Source: Mycoplasma leachii PG50
Lineage (GTDB): Bacteria; Bacillota_I; Bacilli_A; Mycoplasmatales; Mycoplasmataceae
Assembly: GCF_000183365.1 (NCBI RefSeq)
Contig: NC_014751.1
Location: 1 to 64,000 of the forward strand
DNA length: 64,000 bases
Direction of reading: 5' to 3'
Part shown: positions 52,436 to 63,532 of the stretch, in pieces
How the letters are laid out: every line of letters starts with the position of its first letter
Position numbering within the stretch: the first letter of the stretch is position 1
The notes under the pieces: generated by a model
The model's database searches: none
Told to the model about the DNA's origin: nothing
Seen by the model: only the letters and a program-made list of their open reading frames with translations
Made by a program: the position numbers and the translations under genes

Positions 52436-55400
52436 ATGAAAAAATTGCTTACATTTCTAGCAATTTCTACATTCACTACTACTAGTGTTGGTTTATCACT
52501 TCTTGTTTTTAACAATAAAACCAGTTTAGATAAATTAACTTTTAACAATTTATCTTCATCAGAATCTAATTACATTCAAGCACCTACATTTAGAGTTGGT
52601 AAAACTTGAGATCCTAACTCAGAATTTACACCTTATATTTACACAACAGATTGACATTATGGTTCCTCATCTTTAGATGAATGAACAGATGAAAAAAGAT
52701 TAAAAGGAGATACAAAATATTTAAATGGTTACTGAGCAGCTGAAGAACATTTTTTTGCTAAAACTGGAGAAATTGATTTAACTGAACTAGGTCTATCTAA
52801 TTTGGATGATTTAAGACTTATTTCTCCTGAAATAAGTATTTCATTTAGTATAGAAAGATATTATAAAGAAGCAGATATTTATGATAGCACATTTAAACAT
52901 AAAAGTATTCCTACTCTAAGAGGAGGATACTTTGGTTATGGCCCACCAGGTGGAGGTGAAATATACTTCAATGTTATTGATAATTATAGATTGTACGCTT
53001 ATCCTGATTTAATTAAAAATCACTCTAAAATTACTAAAACTTTTAAAATAGATGATTTAAAAAATCAAGAAAATTGAATTGAATTAGAACATTTTGAAAA
53101 AAAAGGTGAACCAAACCAATTAGGAGGAGGAAAATGAACATCATTTGTTAAATTCAAATTTGAAAATAATAAACTAAAAATTTTCACTAAAATAAGATTA
53201 GTGTCAGAATCCTATAATCAAAAAGAAATTATTTTTGTTGCTGGAAAAACTTTGGCTGATAAAATTGAAATTCAACCAAATTTCAAATATTGAGATAATT
53301 TAATGCACGAAGATAAAACTTATCATTTGAACAAATTTACTTTTAATTCAGAAACATCAGATATTATTAATGATGAAAAAACCTACAAAGTTGGTACAGG
53401 TGAAAAAACTAAATCAAATAAAGAATTAGTTTTAGATAAATTCAAAGAAGAATTAAATTCTTTTAAAAGTAAAAATTACTCTTCTTTAACTGAAACATTT
53501 TTTAATAGGGCTTTTCCTAATTTTGATGAAATATTAGATGATAGGTATTTAGAATCTCATCTTAAATTTGAAAAAAATAAAGTAATATTGCCTATTAATA
53601 GTTTTGCTAAATGACCATTTACAGAAAGACCATTTAATATTCCTACACAATTTGAATTACCAGTAGAAATAAATTTTAATGCAACTTCATTTAAGTCTGA
53701 AATTAACAATAAATTTAATCAACTATCATCTGATATTAACATAATAGCTGATTATAGCATCGATATAACAGACCAAACAGTTAAAAACGAAGTTATAAAT
53801 AAAGATGAAATAACAGCTCAAACATATGGTTCTAATTTATACACAAACAATACTTTAGTACATAAAATTATTGAAGATAGAATTCAAAAACTATTTATTG
53901 AACCTATTAAAAAAAATTTCTCAGAAGAAGATTTAAATAAATTGTTTGAACACACAATTAGTTTTGATACTATCAGAAAAAGAATTAAAATTAATTTTAT
54001 TTCTAATTCTAAATATAAAAAAGATATATTAGATATTGAAAATAACAAAGTTAAAACAATTTATATAAATTATAATGTTTCTGGTTCTGATGAATTCAAT
54101 AAAAAAATTACATTAGGTAATGGTTTAACTTTAGAGTCAGGTAAGTACTTTGATACAAAATCAAATAAATTTATTAAAGATATTCCTGAAATAAAACAAA
54201 CACAAACAGATTCAAATCCTGAATTAAATACAAAACCAAAAACTTATGTTTATCACTCAGATGTTACATTAGAATGAAAATCAGATGATCCATCAGATTT
54301 TTTAGTAGTTAATGATGAAATTAAAGAACCATCAGATAATAACACTTTTAGAGAAACTTTTAATATTCCTTTAATTAATAAGTGAAATGATGAAACTCAA
54401 AAAGAATGAAATATTCAAATTACTTCAAAAAACCCAGAGCGTAAACAAAAAATTAACTATCAATTTACTATTAAAATTGAACCTATAGTTAAAGAAAATT
54501 TAGAAATTAAAAATTTAGGTTGAAAACCAGATGAAAAAGCAGATAAAAATACAAAAGAATATAATCAATGATTAATAACTCAAGAATTTTTATTTGACAA
54601 AGATGGTAATAGGCAATCAAATCCAAAGTTTGTACCAAATTTAAATCCAAAAACCGGATTCATTTCTAACTTTATTTTTGTAAGACATAATACAACTGAT
54701 CCAACCCAAAATTGAGATTATGATAATTTCCCAACAGATTTAATAGATAAAGATGATAAATATGTTTTTGATGGTTTAAATTTAGACAATACATCAGAAG
54801 TTCAAAAAAGATATGAAAAACTTGAAAAAGGATTTATTGCTGAAGTTTTAGTTACTCGTGGTGGTATTGATCACTTATTTGCAGATAAAAAAAATAATTT
54901 AATTGAAAAAATAGAAAAAATAAAAGTTGACCCAAAAACTTTTAATGATATAAAAGACAATAATTCTCCAGTGCTAGTTAATAGTCATAACAATAACTCC
55001 ATTGGTGGATTGTGACATTATAGAATTACTTTAAAAGATTATATTAAACCTGAATACGATGAAAAAGGTATTCAAAAAGTACCGTCACCTATTGATAAAA
55101 TAATCAAACCTACTGAATATTTACCAGGAACTACTATTCATAAATATGTTTATATAGACCATAAATACACTGATAATGTTGATACTAACTTTGATCCAGA
55201 ACTTGAGTTATACTTAAAAGATTTCTTAAGTTTAAAAGACTTTAAACAATTACAAGAAAATGGAAAAAATAGTCAATGAAAATTTAAAAACTTTTGACAA
55301 ACTAGTCAAGCAAAACACTTCATTGCGTTTTATTCAAATTTAGGAATGAGTACTTCTGAAATAAAAAAACTAGATTATGAACAAATTGTTTATTTATGAA

Positions 55401-57427
55401 AAAAATATATTTCTTCAATAATTCAATCAAAATCTAGTGATTTAGTAAATGTTGTTAAGCGTGATTTAAGACAAATTGAAGATTTAAATTTAAAACTAGT
55501 TAAAAATAAAACAGAAGCTAAAAAATTAATTGAAGATCATATTTTAAGAAATTTCAATTGATTATCTGAAACAAAAATAACTTTAGATGACTTAAACATT
55601 CAAATTGTTAATAGTTTTGGTCAAGTAAAAGAATTAAATGAAAATAACATTTCTGATGACTTTATTAATTTTGACAAGTCTAATAAAAATAAAAAAATGT
55701 CTATTCAAGTTAGTGCTAGTGACTTTAGTACAATACTAAAAAGAAATCAATTTAAAGTTTTTACAGTCACAAACTCTTTATATCATTTAACTTCTTTAAA
55801 TGATTTCTCATTTTATGATATAAATACTAATTTTGATAAATTGAACGAACAAGACATAAGAAAATTTATTACAAATACTGTTTCTAGTCAAATTAATTCA
55901 AAATATAATAAATCAATAATTAAAAACAAAAAACAAGATGAAGATATTACTTTAACTCTAGGAAAAGATTATCAATTTTTCTTAGCTAAAAAAGAAGAAA
56001 CTGATCAACAATTAGAAGAGAGCATAAAAAGAAATCAAACTTTTGCTTCTCAAGAAATCAATGATTTCTTTACTAAAGGAAAATCTTCAAATTATAGAAT
56101 AGTTATTTATGCTTTAGAAAATAGTCAATATATTTCTTCATCAAATAAAAAGTGATTTATTAATGATGATAAAAAATTTAATGCTCCAAGTACAATTTTT
56201 GAACAATTAGATGTTAAAGAATTATTTAAAATTACTGATTTAGGTTGAATTAATAAAAAACAATATGAAAAGATTACTTCTTTAGATTTAATGAATAAAT
56301 TAATTGAACTAAATAAAAATAATATTAAAAAACTTGGATATGATAGTTTATCATCTAAAGAATTTCTAAATGAATTAAATTTAGTTAAGAATAAAGAAGA
56401 AAGAGCAGGACCAAATAGATTTATTAGAAATTACACTTTTGATATTATTTCTAAAAATAATAGCAAAATATTTAAAGGCACATTAACAGGTAAATTTCAA
56501 TCTCCAAATAATACTAATATAGTTGAAAAGGCAAGAATAGATAATATTTTTAAACACAATACTATAATTAGAGTTAAAAAAATTGAACAACCCGAAAGTA
56601 AAGAATATTTTTGAAATAAAATAATTGAACACTTTAATGACACAATTTCAAGACTTACTTTTAAACCTGAAAAAGATGAATTTGAAATTGAAATCCAAAA
56701 AAAATCTAATTCATATTATGAAATAATAATCACCGCTAAAAATGAAAATAAGCATTTTACAGGTTCAACTAACATTTTCTTTATTGAAGACTCAACAATT
56801 GATGAAATAATCAAACCTGAATTACCTGATGAAGATAAGTCACCAGAACCTGGATATAATGAATTTTCTCCAGATGATTCAGATTCATCAAGAGATGATG
56901 ATTCAACTAATAGAAGAGATGAAAATATACCAGGTGATAATTCATCAAGAAATCCCGATAGTAGAACACCAGGTTCTAATTCAAATAGAGATGGTTCTTC
57001 ATCAAATAGAAGTGGTAATGAAAATGGTTCTAGATCAGGTAATGAAAATGGAACATCATCAAATCCAACAAATCCATCTAATGAAGAGCAACCAGGAGAT
57101 TACGTTAGTCCTCATAAACCAGGAAACGTTTCTCCTGAAAGTGAAACAAATACTAATGATAAATGATGGGAAAAAGAAGATGACACTTTAGAACCAACTC
57201 CAACACCAAAAGAACCAGAAGATAAAATCAAACCTGAGGAAAAATGAATATTAGGATTAACTAAAAAAGATAGAAATTGAATTATAGCAGCTGGTGTTTT
57301 AACTCTAGGAGCTAGTTGAGTAATTACTTACTTCTGGTGAAGAAGAAGAAAATTAATTAAGAAAAACAAAGTTATTAAAATTTCAAACAAAAATAACAAA
57401 TCTAAAAAAAGAGATAAAAATGTTTAA
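52436..57427 (+). CDS. Large surface protein of the conjugative element
   Basis: A 1,663-residue protein, intact with TGA as Trp. The N-terminus MKKLLTFLAISTFTTTSVG is a signal peptide without a lipobox Cys. A ~1,430-residue extracellular body follows, with no family that I recognise; it has Gly-rich spots such as GGYFGYGPPGGGEIYF. From about residue 1450 there is a Ser/Asn/Asp/Pro-rich linker of ~150 residues, then a transmembrane anchor at about 1613-1636 and a strongly basic tail. This is a stalk-type cell-surface architecture that would suit mating-pair contact or adhesion. GAGAGGAC precedes the ATG. Confidence 0.8.
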
Positions 57428-57512
57428 AAAAAGAAAAAGTAAATATAAAAATGGAATATGAAAATACAAAGTAATTCCTTATATGATAAAGATAATAAAT
57501 TTATTGCAATAA
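57420..57512 (+). CDS. Short basic ORF overlapping the surface-protein stop (doubtful)
   Basis: A 30-codon frame (MFKKRKSKYKNGIWKYKVIP and a short end) starts at the ATG overlapping the stop region of the large gene. It is Lys-rich with a TGA-encoded Trp. It may be a small coupled gene or the remnant of one, since no ribosome binding site is visible other than the A-rich end of the upstream gene. Confidence 0.25.
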
Positions 57513-57605
57513 AAGAGTTTTTGTCAAAATGAGTATTTTCCATCTACTATATAAAAAAACAGCTTATATACCCCTTTAAAATGCGTTATACGAGATGTTA
57601 AATAA

Positions 57606-57659
57606 AATAAAAAATAGCGGGGGAAAACAGACCTTAAATCCCCCCCGCTATTTTTTATT
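57606..57659 (+). terminator. Strong terminator with 18-bp stem
   Basis: AATAAAAAATAGCGGGGG (57606-57623) is exactly complementary to CCCCCGCTATTTTTTATT (57642-57659). Its G5/C5 core stands out in this AT-rich genome. The A and T parts flank the core on both sides, so it may stop transcription from either strand. Confidence 0.85.
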
Positions 57660-57784
57660 TACGAAAGTTTAACCTAATGGGTTCCGTACTACTTGTTATG
57701 CAGAAACCTTATAGGTTTCTTTTTTTTATTTTCTTAAGCAAATTTAAATACAAAAAAGACTAGAAACTTATGTTCTAGTTTTTT
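57660..57784. terminator. Two further terminator hairpins between convergent operons
   Basis: AGAAACCTTATAGGTTTCT with eight or more T lies at 57702-57728. ACTAGAAACTTATGTTCTAG with A and T runs lies at 57759-57784. The 40 bases before them (57661-57700) include AACCTAATGGGTT, another small dyad, and are richer in G+C than the flanks. Together with 57606-57659 there are three terminators in 180 bases. The second could end the minus-strand operon. Confidence 0.75.
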
Positions 57785-57795
57785 TGGATTAAAGA

Positions 57796-57951
57796 TTACA
57801 TTTTTTCTAGTCTTTTTAGAAGTTCAATAAATTCGGGATTAGAAAATAATTCATCTACATTTTTTTGAACTTCTCTATCAATTTGTTCTTTAGTTTTTTG
57901 AGGTCAATCAACAACTAAAAAGTTGTCAACATCTCATTTATCTTTTTTTAT
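57796..57951 (-). CDS. Small protein after traE with a possible ATA start
   Basis: An open frame of 51 residues (IKKDKWDVDNFLVVDWPQKT and then EQIDREVQKNVDELFSNPEF, ending LLKRLEKM). It follows AAGGAGAATTAAC, a good ribosome binding site located over the traE stop. No ATG, GTG or TTG lies at a proper distance; ATA at 57951 (8 bases after GGAG) is the apparent start, and code 4 lists ATA as a possible start. An assembly or homopolymer error (a run of seven A) is an alternative. Coding is supported by the ribosome binding site, position and composition. Confidence 0.45.
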
Positions 57952-57953
57952 TG

Positions 57954-60410
57954 TTAATTCTCCTTACTTTTGTTTTTTTTATGAATTCATACTGATTTAC
58001 TTAATTCAGTTGGAGCAATTGTAACTTTTTGAGAAACAGAGTTTCTAAATATCAATAATCCTTGTCCTTTTTCACAAAATAGTAAAAATTCTTTTTGACT
58101 TTGCGTTAAACCACCATCATTAATAAGTAATTCTGCTAATTTTTCAATTTCTTCTGAATCCATTTGTAAAAACAATTTATATTGCATATTAGATAAAATT
58201 GCTCTTGATTGAGTTAAAATTCTTGGGTCAGAAAAGTCATTAATGTTTTGAGTAATTAGTCAAATTCCACCGCGTTTTTTTCTAACTCTTTTTGTTGTTT
58301 TTTTAATAAACTCTAAAGCAATTGGATTTTGTGCGTCAATTAATAAGTGTGCTTCATCAATCACTAAAATAGTATTTTTATTTGATAGTTTAGAATTTAA
58401 TTCAAATTCATTTTGAGTAAATGCTGTTAATAACATAATTTGAGCTTGAATAATTTTAAAGTTAGATGATTCAATTAAAGTCTTAATATCAAAAACAATT
58501 ACTTCTGAATCTTGAGTATTTAAAGTTGAATGCCCATTATATAAGTGTGAAAACTTACCAAATCCAGTAAATTCATCTTTTAAGAATTCTAAAGCATTAT
58601 TTCACATTGCTTCATTTACATATTCATCTTCTTTTTCTCTATCTTTTTTAAAATCATAAAATTCATTGATTAAATCATTAATAGTAGGTCAGTCAGTTGT
58701 TTTTAAATTGAATAAATCTTTGTTTATAAAGTCTCATCTTGTATAAAGTGACTTAATCATTTTTAATATATACCTATTAATTTCATAATTTGGGTTAATA
58801 ATATCAAAAAAGTGTTCTAAAAAACCAACATGATTAGATATAACTACTTCGTTTGAATTTGCTAACTTAACATCAGACTTATCTTCTAAGTGAGATTTAT
58901 CTTTTTTAGTTTCATCTTTTAAATGGTATAAAATTTGCAAAGGATTTATTCTTGATTCAAAACCAGAACCCAAATTAATATGTTTTCCATTATATTTATC
59001 ACATAATGTTAAATAATCATTATCTGGGTCAATAAACATCATTTTAGTTTTGTTTTGTGAAATTAATCTATCAGCTATAGCTATAGTTGACGCAGTTTTA
59101 CCAGATCCAGATTTTGCAATAATAGTTGTATTAGCATTCAAAAAACTTGAATTTGGTTCTAAATTTTCAAAAGGATTTCAAATAATTAATTCACCTAAAT
59201 TATTTTTACCTAAAAGAACCCCTTTATTTTGAATTAAAGCTTGATTAACAAAGGGATATGATTCACTTAAAGTTGAAGTGGTTGTTTCAATTCTGAAATT
59301 TTCTGATAGTTCATCATCTGTTCTTGGAAACATACTTTTAAAGGCGTCTAGTTGTTGAAAAGTCAAATTATTTAATGAAAAACCATCTATATTAATATCT
59401 TTTTCAATTAATTTTAGTGTTTTTTTTAAATGAAATGAGTTAGTTCTCGTAATTAAATAAATGTTAACATTTTTAATAATTTCTTTAGAATCATTAATTA
59501 ATGAAACTAGATTTAATAAATTATTAATTTCAACTTCTTTTGCAGAAATTTCAACAACATTTCTTTTTTTAATATCTCTTTTTTGAAGTTCTATGTTTTC
59601 AATTGCTCTATTTAAATTTCTAGTAAATTCTTTTGCGTCATTTTGACTAATTTTAATAATAACTGTTGAATCAGTATTAACAAGGTCTAGTGCTCAAAAA
59701 CGTTCTGGAAATAATGGATAACAGTCAACAACACTAATATTTGAAATAATATTTTTATTTGTTTTATAAGAGTCTGAACTAAAAGATAGTTTATTAGGTT
59801 CTAAAACGTTAGCTATTTCAATATCTTGATAATTGATGTTTTCAAATTGTTTTTCATTAAAATCGTTAATTGATGGTTCAATAATGTCTTTTAATACAGT
59901 TAAAATTTCATAAAATTCTAATTGTTTACAATTTAATTTTGTATTTAATAAATGTTCATTTAAGAAAATAGTATCTAAATTTAGTTCTTCTAAATTCTTA
60001 TTATAATAAAACACATAATATTTTTTAGTTAAAATTTCTTCATCTTCTCTAGAACTTAGTATATCTATTGTTTCATAAATTGTTTGAATTTTAGATTCTT
60101 TAACATTTTCAGATAAAGTGTCTTTTTTAATGTCTTCTATTTGTTCATTTAAAATATTAAGATAGTCTTTAATATTAATTATTTTATTCATAATTACAAA
60201 TGATAAATTAGATCTTAAGAATTTAAATAAATTAAAGAAATGAGTTAAACAACGTTGTCTTTCTTCTAAAGTATAACTACTAATATCATTTCCAAATATT
60301 TCAAATGCTTTAATGTATTCTAAAGATTTAAAACCCTCTGAATAAGTAGTAATAGTTGTTTGGTCATACACATTATTATAAGGGATTAATACATTTGGAG
60401 AAATTGCCAT
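57954..60410 (-). CDS. traE: VirB4/TraE-type conjugation ATPase
   Basis: An 818-residue cytoplasmic ATPase that energises assembly and substrate transport in type IV secretion. The C-terminal RecA-like domain has Walker A AKSGSGKTAST near residues 431-441, MMFIDPDNDYLTL soon after, and Walker B ILVIDEAHLLID near 678-689, then the ILTQNINDF region typical of VirB4. The N-terminal half is the usual VirB4 interaction domain. TGA codons are Trp. GAAAGGAT precedes the ATG at 60410. It lies downstream of the VirB6-like protein, a small membrane protein and a coiled-coil gene, as in other mollicute ICEs (CDS14-CDS17 order). Confidence 0.9.
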
Positions 60411-60415
60411 ACAAT

Positions 60416-60938
60416 TTATATCCTTTCTATATTTTCTTGTTTATTTTCAGTAAAATCTTTTGAATTAGTTAAGTTATTTGTTAAAAACTCACTATTTTGT
60501 TTTGATAAATTAGTTGATTTTAAAGATAGTTGATAAACTTCATCAATAATTTGTTTTGAGTTATTAATAATTTCAACTAGATTTAAATTTTCTTTAACTA
60601 ATTGATTAATATGAACTTTAAAATTGTTTAATAATATTTTGTTTGAGTATAATTGTTGTTCTAAATCGTGATTTTCTTTTTTAAGTTGATCAATATCATT
60701 TTCTAAAAATAGAATTCTATTATCTAACTTAATAATAATTGAATCTAGTATTTGATTTTGACTAGTTAAATTAGTTATTCTAGCTTCTTTTAGTTCTAAT
60801 TCAGCTTGTAATTCTTTAACTTTTTTTATTTAAAAAGTTGTGTTTATCTTTAAAATCTTGTTGATTTTTAATATCATCTGATTTTTTATTCAACAAATGT
60901 TCTTTTTTGTTTTTAATAAAACTTAAAATGTTGTTCAT
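60416..60938 (-). pseudogene. Coiled-coil protein gene with a frame break at an A7 tract
   Basis: ATG at 60938 follows GAAAGGAATAT and opens MNNILSFIKNKKEHLLNKKS, but the frame ends at TAA (60816-60818) just after a run of seven A. With one A fewer the frame runs on as VKELQAELELKEARITNLTS, then LENDIDQLKKENHDLEQQL and ends ENIERI at 60416, giving about 173 residues of classic coiled coil. The gene is five bases before traE. It is either broken, slippage-expressed, or carries a sequencing error in the homopolymer. Confidence 0.65.
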
Positions 60939-61499
60939 ATATTCCTTTCTATGGGTATATTTAGGTGTATATCTTGATATACCTTTAAATAAATGTTTAA
61001 TTAGTAATTTTTTTAGAATGTATTTTTTTTTTTTTTTTATATTTTTAATTTGTTCTTTAATCATTTGATTTAATTGTTCGGTTTCTTTTATTAAATCTTC
61101 ATTAACTAAATTTGCTTTTAATAAATTATTTTTTTTATTAGAAGTAATTTTAAAAACTTTTGAATGATTAGTTATTTTAGATTCAGTTTCTTTTTTAAAT
61201 ACTTTTTTAAATCTTTTTGGAGTAATTATAAATAGAATTAATCATTTAGCTTGATGATAAACTCTGATTTCAGGTTTTTTGAAATTTACTGGTAGAATGA
61301 AAACTAATAATATTAGTGGAACAAATATTCCTGGTATTAAACGATAATTTCATAATGGAATAATTGTTAATGTTTTATATAAAACAAAACCTAGAGCAAT
61401 ACAAAAACTAATGTATAAAGTATCTAGTAAAGTAAGTGATTTTCATATATAAAATTTAACGTTTCTTAAGCGTTCAGGAAACATTGCTTTTGATCTCAT
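60816..61499 (-). CDS. Small membrane protein with an A16 tract near its C-terminus
   Basis: ATG at 61499 overlaps the stop of the VirB6-like gene (TAATG). Two hydrophobic segments lie near residues 22-45 and 48-75 (TLLDTLYISFCIALGFVLYK; LIPGIFVPLILLVFIL), followed by a basic domain containing KPEIRVYHQAKWLILF. The frame then crosses 16 consecutive A (61023-61038) and, in the given sequence, runs on through the intergenic dyad into the next gene, ending at 60816 (227 residues). With 15 or 17 A it would stop within 3 to 10 codons, near residue 160. The shorter form is probably the normal protein. The position matches CDS16 of mollicute ICEs. Confidence 0.65.
60943..60975 (-). repeat. TATATC-rich dyad on the minus-strand operon
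   Basis: On the minus strand GGTATATCAAGATATACACC followed by TAAATATACCCATAGAAAGG. Same type and same position before a ribosome binding site as the plus-strand copies, which shows that these dyads go with the element's cistrons on either strand. Confidence 0.6.
61023..61038 (-). repeat. Homopolymer of 16 A inside the small membrane protein gene
   Basis: Sixteen T on the plus strand, by far the longest single-base run in the window. It encodes a Lys run, and its length decides whether the protein ends at about residue 160 or reads through to 227. Runs of this length are hypermutable by slippage. Confidence 0.85.
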
Positions 61500-63532
61500 T
61501 ATTTTTTCACTTCCTTATCTTTTTTCTTAAATAAATCTTGTTTTTCTTTTAATTCAATGTCTTTTTTAAAGATATTTACTTTAAAAGGTTTTTGGTTATT
61601 TTGTAATGATAAATTAGGTTCTTTAACTTCAAAACTAGGTTTTGTTTTATTAAATTTATTAAAGTCAAATAATTTAAATGATTTAGTTTTACTAATCTTG
61701 TCAGAATCTTTTGGTATAACTTTAGATTTATTTAATTGTTTTGCAAATTTTTCAATTGATTTGTTTAATTTTTTTAATTCTTGAAGCATAAGTTTTTTAT
61801 CTTCTTTTTCACTAAGTTTTTTGTAATTTTCTTTGAATTTTTCAAGAGTTGATTTTTTCTTTTCAATTTCTTCATCATTATTTTTAGTTGGTTGTTTTTT
61901 ATTAACTTTTCCTTCTTTTGCTTGTAATTTATCAACTATAGAATTATTAGAATCACCTTTAGTAAGTTTGTCAAAGAATGTTTTATCATCAGAATTATTA
62001 TTAAATGAATTTGGTGTAGTAAGTGTTTTAACTGTTTTTTGGTTATTTATAGCATTTTGTACATCTGATTTTAAAATTCTTCCATTTTGTCCAGACCCAG
62101 TAATTGTTGATAAATCAACATTATTAGCTTTAGCTAGTTGTTGAGCTTGACTATAAGCTTTTGATGGGGTTTTGATTTTATCAATTTTTGCTGGTTGAAT
62201 TTTATCTTCAAAGAAATTTGATCTAGCTAATTCAGCAGAATTTTTTGAATTATTGATTCTTTTTTGATTTACAGCTGCTATTGAACTTTCTCCTTTTAAA
62301 ATTACACCAGAGTTTCTACTTGGTAGTTTTGACTTTGCAACTTTATCAGAAATTGATTGTTTAACTGCTGCAGTAGAATTATTATTTGTTATTGAAGAAC
62401 TTGAAATTTCAGATGTATCAGTTGGATTTGATGATGTATTATTCTTTTTATTTTTAAATTTAGAAATTCCAGCACCAATTCCAGCTGTAGTAATTTTTCC
62501 AGCAAGTTTTAATGCTGCAGCTGGTGATGAAACACTAATTGATTCACCAGTTAAATCACCTAAAAGATTAGCTCCTTTTGAAACAAACGTTGCTGAAGAA
62601 ACAATTCCAACTAAAGTTACAAGACTTTTGATAATACTTTCACCAAAGTTTGAAATATGTCCTGCTTTTCCACTTGAAGTAATAGCAGCAACTATTGGAT
62701 CTAATAATCTATTTGTAAAATAATTTAAAAATAAGAATGAAACATTTCAAATAAACATTAAGCCTAGAACAGCAAACGATTTTCCAATGATTTTTTCTCT
62801 AATATATTTTTTAAAGATTTTTTGACCATCAAAAACTGCTGAAATTCCATAAATTGGAGAAGTAATAAATAAAGTAAATAATTCCATTGATTTTTGCATA
62901 ATTGCAATTGAAAATTGAATATAAGTTCAAGTTACTAAAACAGTTGTTATTAATGGAAAAATTGGATTAACATCTTCAACTCAATTTAAAAAAACTTTTA
63001 TTTTCATATTTAGTGAAATGTTTTGAACATCATAAGGAAAATTAGATTTCTTAAGACCTGTTTTTAAGATATTTTCAATTATTGTTTGTGAAGCTGATTG
63101 ATTTTCTAATCCAAATGCAAGTTTAATTAAATCAAAAAAGATTGAAACAACATATTGTAGTAAAAAGAAAGCTATTGGCATTGTAGAAACAAATAATGTC
63201 GCTATAACTATTCCTTTAACTGTTTGTTTGATGTGTTTTCTGGAATCTTCTTTTGCTATTAAAAAAACAAAAAAGAAGATAAATGAAATAATAGCAATAG
63301 CAGCTGCTATAATTGCGATTGTTTTAAATGCTTGTGGAAGTTTACTTACACTAAAATCATCGCCACCAAAAATTAGAAGCTTTATTAAATCTCTACCAAA
63401 AAAATCAACTATAACAGCTAATCCTGCTGGGATAGCTAAAAGTGGGAGTAGAAGACATCATAATAGAAAATTTGGTAAATTTTCAAAAATACGTCTTGTT
63501 GTATCTATAAAATCGCCTATCTTTTTAAACAT
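61499..63532 (-). CDS. VirB6-like multi-pass membrane protein with an E3-binding-domain-like motif
   Basis: A 677-residue protein. The N-terminal ~370 residues hold about seven hydrophobic segments (such as LLWCLLLPLLAIPAGLAVIV, IAIIAAAIAIISFIFFFVFL, FAVLGLMFIWNVSFLFL), the layout of VirB6/TrbL channel proteins. A Ser/Asn/Lys-rich cytoplasmic-type region follows. At residues ~458-494 the sequence SQAQQLAKANNVDLSTITGS then GQNGRILKSDV closely resembles the peripheral-subunit (E3) binding domain of 2-oxoacid dehydrogenase E2 proteins. A Lys-rich coiled tail ends the protein. GAAAGGAT lies before the ATG at 63532. It is the first gene after leader copy 3, and its stop overlaps the next ATG. Confidence 0.8.

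Noticed and set aside
56829..57191. Ile/Met/Gln/His-rich plus-strand frame
   Set aside because: It is a shifted reading of the Ser/Asn/Asp-rich linker of the large surface protein.
227..57427. Apparent premature TGA stops in dnaX, tilS, ftsH, mtlA and many others
   Set aside because: TGA encodes Trp in this organism: frames continue at conserved Trp positions in nearly every gene, so these are not pseudogenes.
61557..62144. Two hydrophobic plus-strand frames opposite the VirB6-like gene
   Set aside because: They are antisense readings of a Lys/Glu-rich region, which always look like Phe/Leu-rich proteins; no ribosome binding site or promoter.
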